A stretch of 8,666 bases of DNA from CAZVVG01 sp964630615 (lineage in GTDB: Bacteria; Patescibacteriota; Minisyncoccia; Moranbacterales; UBA2206), in NCBI GenBank assembly GCA_964630615.1, contig CAZVVG010000028.1, forward strand, positions 1 to 8,666. The letters run 5' to 3'. Position numbers and translations under genes: made by a program. Position 1 is the first letter of the stretch, and each line of letters starts with the position of its first letter. Shown one piece after another: positions 5,555 to 8,666 of the stretch. Under the pieces are notes generated by a model. That model searched no databases. It saw only the letters and a list, made by a program, of their open reading frames with translations, and was not told where the DNA came from.

Positions 5555-6388
5555 GATGTGCATCACAAAATTTCTAGTTTGTATAAATTAACCGCGTTAA
5601 GAAAAAAAATCTTTTCCTCTGTTTTAGAATCCAACTTTAAATCTTTAATTAACAGTATGTGTTTATCAACCGGACACATAGGCCAATCCGTGCCAAACAA
5701 AACATTATCAGGTTTCAATAAAACAGTTTTTTTTAATACCTCGATAACTTTTTCCCAACCGCCAGAACTTTCAACAACTTCATCATCTGCCATAGCTGAT
5801 GTATCGTAATAAATATTTTTCAAGTCTTTGGTTATCTCATAACAATATTCCATTTTAGGCCAAAAAAAATGTGAAATAACAATTTTTAAGTTTTTATATT
5901 TTTCTGCAATCTCGACCATATATTTTGGATCATTATATTTTGCGCAATCAGCATCTCCGGTATTCGCTCCTGTATGAAAAACAACGGGAATATCATATTT
6001 AGAGCATAATTCATAAACAGGCTGACATTTTTCATCTGTCGGATAAAAAGGATCGTGTCCGGGGAAAAGTTTAATAGCGCAAATTTTTTTGGCCGTTATC
6101 AGTGATTCTAGATTTACTATTTGTTTTTTAACATCTTGAAAAATATTTATGGTTCCCATTGAAAAAAACTGTTTATCGCCATCAATTATCTTGAACATTG
6201 TTTCCGTATCGGCGCATTGTGGGTTTGGCACGTTATCAGGAATAACAATTGAGTGAGTTATCCCGAATTTCTTCATTGATTCTAAAAGCTCACTTTTTAC
6301 GTCAAAAAGATTTTTCTTCTCTTCGCCTAAATATGATATATGTAAGTGACTGTCGATAATCATAATTTTGTGATGCATTTCATATAAC
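5548..6388 (-). mobile_element. Integron-like gene cassette 2
   Basis: The unit runs from GTTATAT (5548-5554) to ATATAAC (6382-6388). The inverted repeat extends to 25 bases (5548-5572 against 6364-6388) with only two mismatches, well past the core and into both ends of the amidohydrolase gene. One gene fills the cassette. Confidence 0.62.
5563..6378 (-). CDS. Amidohydrolase, ACMSD-like TIM-barrel metal-dependent hydrolase
   Basis: A 271-residue protein of the amidohydrolase-2 (PF04909) type, whose members are metal-dependent hydrolases or decarboxylases on a TIM barrel. Metal-site residues are recognisable: the DSHLH motif after strand 1 (H11, H13), VFHTGA (H135), ISHFFWP (H170), and FGTDWP near the end (D231). 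A conserved-looking IKLFPG segment is at 102-107. The length is a little short but within the family range, and no key residue is missing. The substrate cannot be inferred. The start at 6378 lies inside the cassette's terminal repeat, which encodes MHHKI; the ATG at 6363 (residue 6, MIIDSHLH) is an equally good start, and neither has a Shine-Dalgarno motif. It is the only gene of cassette 2 and its stop is nine bases from the core, so any transcript must pass through the attC sites. Acquisition by transfer is likely. Confidence 0.85.
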   Translation of the reverse strand: MHHKIMIIDSHLHISYLGEEKKNLFDVKSELLESMKKFGITHSIVIPDNVPNPQCADTETMFKIIDGDKQFFSMGTINIFQDVKKQIVNLESLITAKKICAIKLFPGHDPFYPTDEKCQPVYELCSKYDIPVVFHTGANTGDADCAKYNDPKYMVEIAEKYKNLKIVISHFFWPKMEYCYEITKDLKNIYYDTSAMADDEVVESSGGWEKVIEVLKKTVLLKPDNVLFGTDWPMCPVDKHILLIKDLKLDSKTEEKIFFLNAVNLYKLEIL

Positions 6389-6434
6389 GTTTCGCGATAG
6401 GCGAAGTTTTAATTTCACTTATCGTGTGTTAGCT
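6382..6434 (-). other. attC-like recombination site B
   Basis: The site separates cassettes 2 and 3. Outer boxes are ATATAAC (6382-6388) and GTTAGCT (6428-6434). The inner stem is CGATA (6395-6399) with TATCG (6420-6424), continued by AAGT (6404-6407) facing ACTT (6417-6420), which share one T, so the arms are asymmetric with bases bulged out. It shares with site A the AACGT start, GCGATA, CGAAGTTT and the TGTGTTA end. On the - strand the first spacer is ACACG, against ACACC in site A. It is shorter than site A, as varies among attC sites. Confidence 0.62.
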
Positions 6435-6502
6435 GATGTATTCCTTTTCTTTTGTTTTCTGATAAGAAAACTTGTTTTAAAAAATTTTAAAATTTCTTTT
6501 TC
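6428..6502. repeat. Left long inverted repeat of cassette 3
   Basis: It has three parts. Bases 6428-6453 match the complement of 8639-8664 at 24 of 26 positions. Bases 6454-6471 are a self-complementary hairpin (GTTTTCT, loop GATA, AGAAAAC) with no counterpart sequence on the right. Bases 6472-6502 are a perfect 31-base complement of 8591-8621. Confidence 0.85.
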
Positions 6503-6510
6503 TGTTTTTG

Positions 6511-6547
6511 ATTTTGGCCAGAGGGGTTAGGGGTGAATGGCCAAAAT
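6511..6547. repeat. 10-bp inverted repeat around a G-rich loop
   Basis: ATTTTGGCCA (6511-6520) and TGGCCAAAAT (6538-6547) are perfect complements. The 17-base loop contains two GGGG runs on the + strand. It lies beyond the endonuclease terminator and shares its A-run, so it may be a second termination or pausing structure. Its role is unknown. Confidence 0.6.
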
Positions 6548-6569
6548 AAAAAACTCCTTGTTAGGAGTT
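6543..6569 (-). terminator. Rho-independent terminator of the restriction-modification operon
   Basis: Read on the - strand, AACTCCT and AGGAGTT (6563-6569 and 6552-6558) form a seven-pair stem with a four-base loop, followed by TTTT-rich sequence opposite 6543-6551. It comes directly after the endonuclease stop at 6574 and would separate this operon from cassettes 2 and 1. Confidence 0.8.
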
Positions 6570-6573
6570 AATA

Positions 6574-7335
6574 TTACGCCAGTATAGTATCTATAATCTG
6601 CAAAATATCATGTCTGTGACTATCAGATAGAGTGCCAAACATTTTTAACATTTCCAAAAATACTTTAATATTATTTTCTGTTATCTCAAAATGAGCTATT
6701 TCTTTTATTCCAGCGGTTCGTCCAATCAAGTTAGTTCTGGCTTTTAATTCTGTAATTGAAAAACATAAATATAACATTGGCTGGGTGCCAACCGCATACT
6801 GCTTTTCGGTAATTTTTATTTCGGTTACTATTTCATATCCATTAAATTTGTAAATCAAAAGAGGATATTTAACTTGAGTGTATTCAAAATTAAATCCATT
6901 TATATTTTTTGCTATCGGGTGACTACGATCAATCTGTAATTCAGAGTTATTATCAATCAAATCATTGGCTGATATTGAATTGAGATAATTAGCAATACTT
7001 TCTAATTCTTCCCTGGATATAATATCCCATTTATGAAAATACCAGATATATTCAGATAACTCATAAAGTGCTTTAGTTTTGCCATTTGCACCAACAAATT
7101 CTGTCTCTGGCAGCGATGATTCTGCTAATTTTTCAGTTTCCTTTTTTACGACGTCATAACCGATTTGCCATTCAACATAGTTGTTTAAAGCAAACCCATC
7201 TCGCCTAACCGCAACAGGGGTTCCGTATTCATTTACGATTGAACGATTCTTAATGCGAATTTTTCCACTTACTGCGGTTAATAAAATCGGCACCTCAATT
7301 TTATGTTCGCTTTCGTTAATTAAAATTTTTGGCAT
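6574..7335 (-). CDS. Putative type II restriction endonuclease, possibly R.PabI family
   Basis: A protein of 253 residues from the ATG at 7335, which has a good ribosome site AGGTGA (opposite 7341-7346) five bases upstream. A GTG at 7344 would add three residues. It overlaps the methyltransferase by 20 bases, so the two are translationally linked, the usual arrangement of a restriction-modification pair. There is no PD-(D/E)XK, HNH or PLD motif that I can see. Counting from the GTG, features resembling my memory of R.PabI-type proteins (GTAC-specific, half-pipe fold, adenine glycosylase mechanism) are SGKIRIKNR (26-34), YVEWQIGYD (56-64), KALYELSEYIWY (91-102), and the C-terminal HRHD, where H243 and D246 have the H-x-x-D spacing of the R.PabI active site. 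The endonuclease role is well supported by context; the family and target are tentative. Confidence 0.68.
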   Translation of the reverse strand: MPKILINESEHKIEVPILLTAVSGKIRIKNRSIVNEYGTPVAVRRDGFALNNYVEWQIGYDVVKKETEKLAESSLPETEFVGANGKTKALYELSEYIWYFHKWDIISREELESIANYLNSISANDLIDNNSELQIDRSHPIAKNINGFNFEYTQVKYPLLIYKFNGYEIVTEIKITEKQYAVGTQPMLYLCFSITELKARTNLIGRTAGIKEIAHFEITENNIKVFLEMLKMFGTLSDSHRHDILQIIDTILA

Positions 7336-8488
7336 ATTTTTCACCTAGTTTACTTCCTAATAATTCTTTAAAATAATTATCTATTTTTAGTTTAGCATCA
7401 GGAATTTTTCTAAAATTAAATTTATTTTTTAAAACTGGATTCGTATGGACACTTTGGTCGATAAAACACTCTTTTATTTTATTAAATTTTTCATCATCAA
7501 TTATGACATCGCAATTGCCAATAAAATAAGGCATTTTGTCAGCATGCTGCTTAAATACATCAATATAGCAATAATAAGGAAGTTTTTCCATTAACACATA
7601 AACGGTATTGTAAGTATCCTCATTAATAAAAGTTCGGTTTCGCTTAAGAGCATTTATGTCTCTTAAAGTCCAAAATTTAGCTACTGGCTTATCATTTTTA
7701 TTTAAAAATTTTTTATTCGGATATTTTTGGACATAGTTTACTATCGTATCAAAATCTTTTAGTCGAAAAACTCCATCATCTTTGACTTTAAACTGATAAT
7801 TTTGAATATAGTCATAATTCATTCCTATCTCGTCTCTCTTATAAAGAGCGACTAAAATCGGAAAGGCCATTCCGCGAGAAGTATTAGAAAATTCATGACT
7901 GCTTATGATTGTTCCGTCAATTAATTTATAGTTTTTAGCAAATTTTGAAAGTAGAGAAAAATTAGCTTTTTTGATTAAATATGATAGAGGGTGCAAGACG
8001 CAAACATAATCTGCTTTCAGCTTATCGTAAGATAATAGAAATGACATTCCCAAGTCTCTAGTTTTTATGTCAATATCAATTTTGTCTTGAATAGAAGTAT
8101 CTTTAATTGAATTACGAATTATGGATGTAGTATCGTTATATGGTGGATTGCCTATGGCTATAATTTTTTCATCATCTTTAATATTTAAACTTGAACGATT
8201 GACATTCAAAAGAGAATTTTGGCAGATAAAATCAACTTCGCCAACTATTTTTTTTGCTTCAGAAACAGCTTTTTGATCTATATCAGCACCAATCAATCTT
8301 TTTGCAATGTTTTTTCTTGTCAAAAACGAACCATATCCACAAGAAGAATCTACTATTGAAAAATCTTTAATATCTTTGATATTGTTCTGTAAAATAGAAT
8401 AAGCCAAATCAACAATAATCTCAGGAGTATAATATGAGCCAAGGTTAACAGCATCTATATGATTCAAATGTTTTTGATTATTATTCAT
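7316..8488 (-). CDS. DNA adenine-N6 methyltransferase of a type II restriction-modification system
   Basis: A 390-residue class I methyltransferase that uses S-adenosylmethionine to methylate adenine and protect host DNA from the partner nuclease. Motif order is that of the gamma-type adenine enzymes: a motif X-like LGSYYTP (16-22), SAM-binding motif I DSSCGYGSF (47-55), motif II acidic residue in GADID (67-71), and catalytic motif IV NPPY (114-117). The C-terminal part (about 210-390) has no motif I recognise and probably holds the target-recognition region. It is the first gene of the cassette 3 operon, with its own promoter upstream and the endonuclease overlapping its 3' end. Making the methyltransferase first suits establishment in a new host. 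The start at 8488 has no Shine-Dalgarno site and only about 16 leader bases. The composition is strongly A/T-rich, unlike the murA-mreB side. The recognition sequence cannot be deduced. Confidence 0.88.
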   Translation of the reverse strand: MNNNQKHLNHIDAVNLGSYYTPEIIVDLAYSILQNNIKDIKDFSIVDSSCGYGSFLTRKNIAKRLIGADIDQKAVSEAKKIVGEVDFICQNSLLNVNRSSLNIKDDEKIIAIGNPPYNDTTSIIRNSIKDTSIQDKIDIDIKTRDLGMSFLLSYDKLKADYVCVLHPLSYLIKKANFSLLSKFAKNYKLIDGTIISSHEFSNTSRGMAFPILVALYKRDEIGMNYDYIQNYQFKVKDDGVFRLKDFDTIVNYVQKYPNKKFLNKNDKPVAKFWTLRDINALKRNRTFINEDTYNTVYVLMEKLPYYCYIDVFKQHADKMPYFIGNCDVIIDDEKFNKIKECFIDQSVHTNPVLKNKFNFRKIPDAKLKIDNYFKELLGSKLGEKYAKNFN

Positions 8489-8510
8489 ATATAATAGTTT
8501 TAATGCTTTT

Positions 8511-8539
8511 ATTATATCATTATCTCCCTTATAAATAAA
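8511..8539 (-). promoter_or_regulatory. Promoter of the methyltransferase-endonuclease operon
   Basis: On the - strand a perfect TATAAT lies opposite 8511-8516, with a weak TTTATT 17 bases upstream (opposite 8534-8539). Initiation near 8504 would leave a leader of about 16 bases before the ATG at 8488. The promoter lies inside the cassette, so the operon needs no external promoter. Confidence 0.6.
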
Positions 8540-8546
8540 TCGTTTT

Positions 8547-8561
8547 CGGAGCGGAGCGGAG
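8547..8561 (+). repeat. Three tandem CGGAG units
   Basis: CGGAG is repeated three times without gaps, flanked by TTTTC and GAAAA, just upstream of the methyltransferase promoter. It is a G/C-rich island in very A/T-rich DNA. It might be a binding site for a regulator, or chance slippage. Confidence 0.5.
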
Positions 8562-8590
8562 AAAATACCTTATACCCCTCTTTAATTAAT

Positions 8591-8664
8591 GAAAAAGAAA
8601 TTTTAAAATTTTTTAAAACAATTAGGGCGTTAGCCCGAAAAAGAAAAGGAATATTTCAGCTAAC
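8591..8664. repeat. Right long inverted repeat of cassette 3
   Basis: Partner of 6428-6502. Bases 8591-8621 are a perfect 31-base complement. Bases 8622-8638 hold a different small hairpin (GGGC, loop GTTA, GCCC at 8625-8636). Bases 8639-8664 match the left outer arm at 24 of 26 positions. Confidence 0.85.
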
Positions 8665-8666
8665 GT
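8658..8666 (-). other. Start of a third attC-like site, cut by the window edge
   Basis: AGCTAAC (8658-8664) followed by GT gives the same TAACGT that opens site B (AACGT also opens site A). The preceding TTTCA is also shared with both sites. The rest of the site, and probably further cassettes, should lie beyond the window. Confidence 0.5.

Larger units (their letters stand above)
6428..8664 (-). mobile_element. Integron-like gene cassette 3 (restriction-modification cassette)
   Basis: The unit runs from GTTAGCT (6428-6434) to AGCTAAC (8658-8664). It carries a methyltransferase and an endonuclease as a two-gene operon with its own promoter and terminator, so it is self-sufficient wherever it lands. 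Its ends are inverted repeats of about 75 bases. Two genes in a 2.2-kb cassette is large for an integron cassette but such cassettes occur. Confidence 0.6.

Noticed and set aside
5546..5809. 87-codon + strand frame over the end of the amidohydrolase
   Set aside because: Antisense to the amidohydrolase, including its metal-ligand region, and it begins within an attC-like site.
5483..6434. CRISPR array made from the two similar hairpin sites
   Set aside because: There are only two full sites, about 900 bases apart, of unequal length, with a whole gene between them. This is not short direct repeats with uniform spacers.
6428..8664. Classical transposon or insertion sequence with long terminal repeats
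   Set aside because: No transposase is present and no target duplication is seen. The same GTT/AAC core rule and shared hairpin boundaries apply to all three adjacent units, which fits cassettes better. It is not fully excluded for the long arms.

Overview
The window most likely comes from a Patescibacteria/CPR-type bacterium (Parcubacteria-like). This is inferred from the gene style: a coiled-coil plus transglycosylase wall protein, a compact layout, A/T-rich promoters, and core genes without Shine-Dalgarno motifs. No rRNA or other marker gene is present to prove the lineage.

Region 1 (1-5073, all + strand) is ordinary chromosome concerned with the cell envelope. It holds a secreted coiled-coil/lytic transglycosylase-like protein, MurA (first committed step of peptidoglycan precursor synthesis), MreB (rod-shape cytoskeleton) and a GT4-type glycosyltransferase. 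These look separately transcribed. There is a terminator after the first gene, a near-consensus promoter before murA, a structured murA-mreB spacer, and a good promoter before the glycosyltransferase that overlaps the end of mreB.

Region 2 (5161 to the window end, all genes on the - strand) is visibly more A/T-rich. It is built from three consecutive units that behave like integron gene cassettes. Each unit is bounded by 7-base cores that are complementary within the unit: GTTGTGT/ACACAAC, GTTATAT/ATATAAC and GTTAGCT/AGCTAAC. Neighbouring units are separated by attC-like hairpin sites at 5483-5554 and 6382-6434, and a third site begins at the right edge. Cassette 1 encodes a His/Cys-rich 97-residue protein of unknown function. 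Cassette 2 encodes an amidohydrolase of the ACMSD/PF04909 type. Cassette 3 encodes a restriction-modification pair: an NPPY adenine-N6 methyltransferase and a downstream, 20-nt-overlapping endonuclease that may belong to the R.PabI family. No integrase is present, so in this window the array is of the CALIN kind (cassettes without integrase).

The cassette ends are unusual because the inverted repeats extend well beyond the 7-base cores. In cassette 3 they reach about 75 bases and carry two different hairpins at mirrored positions. Folded together they would form a cross-shaped structure around the attachment site. This array is the best candidate for an unusual system here.
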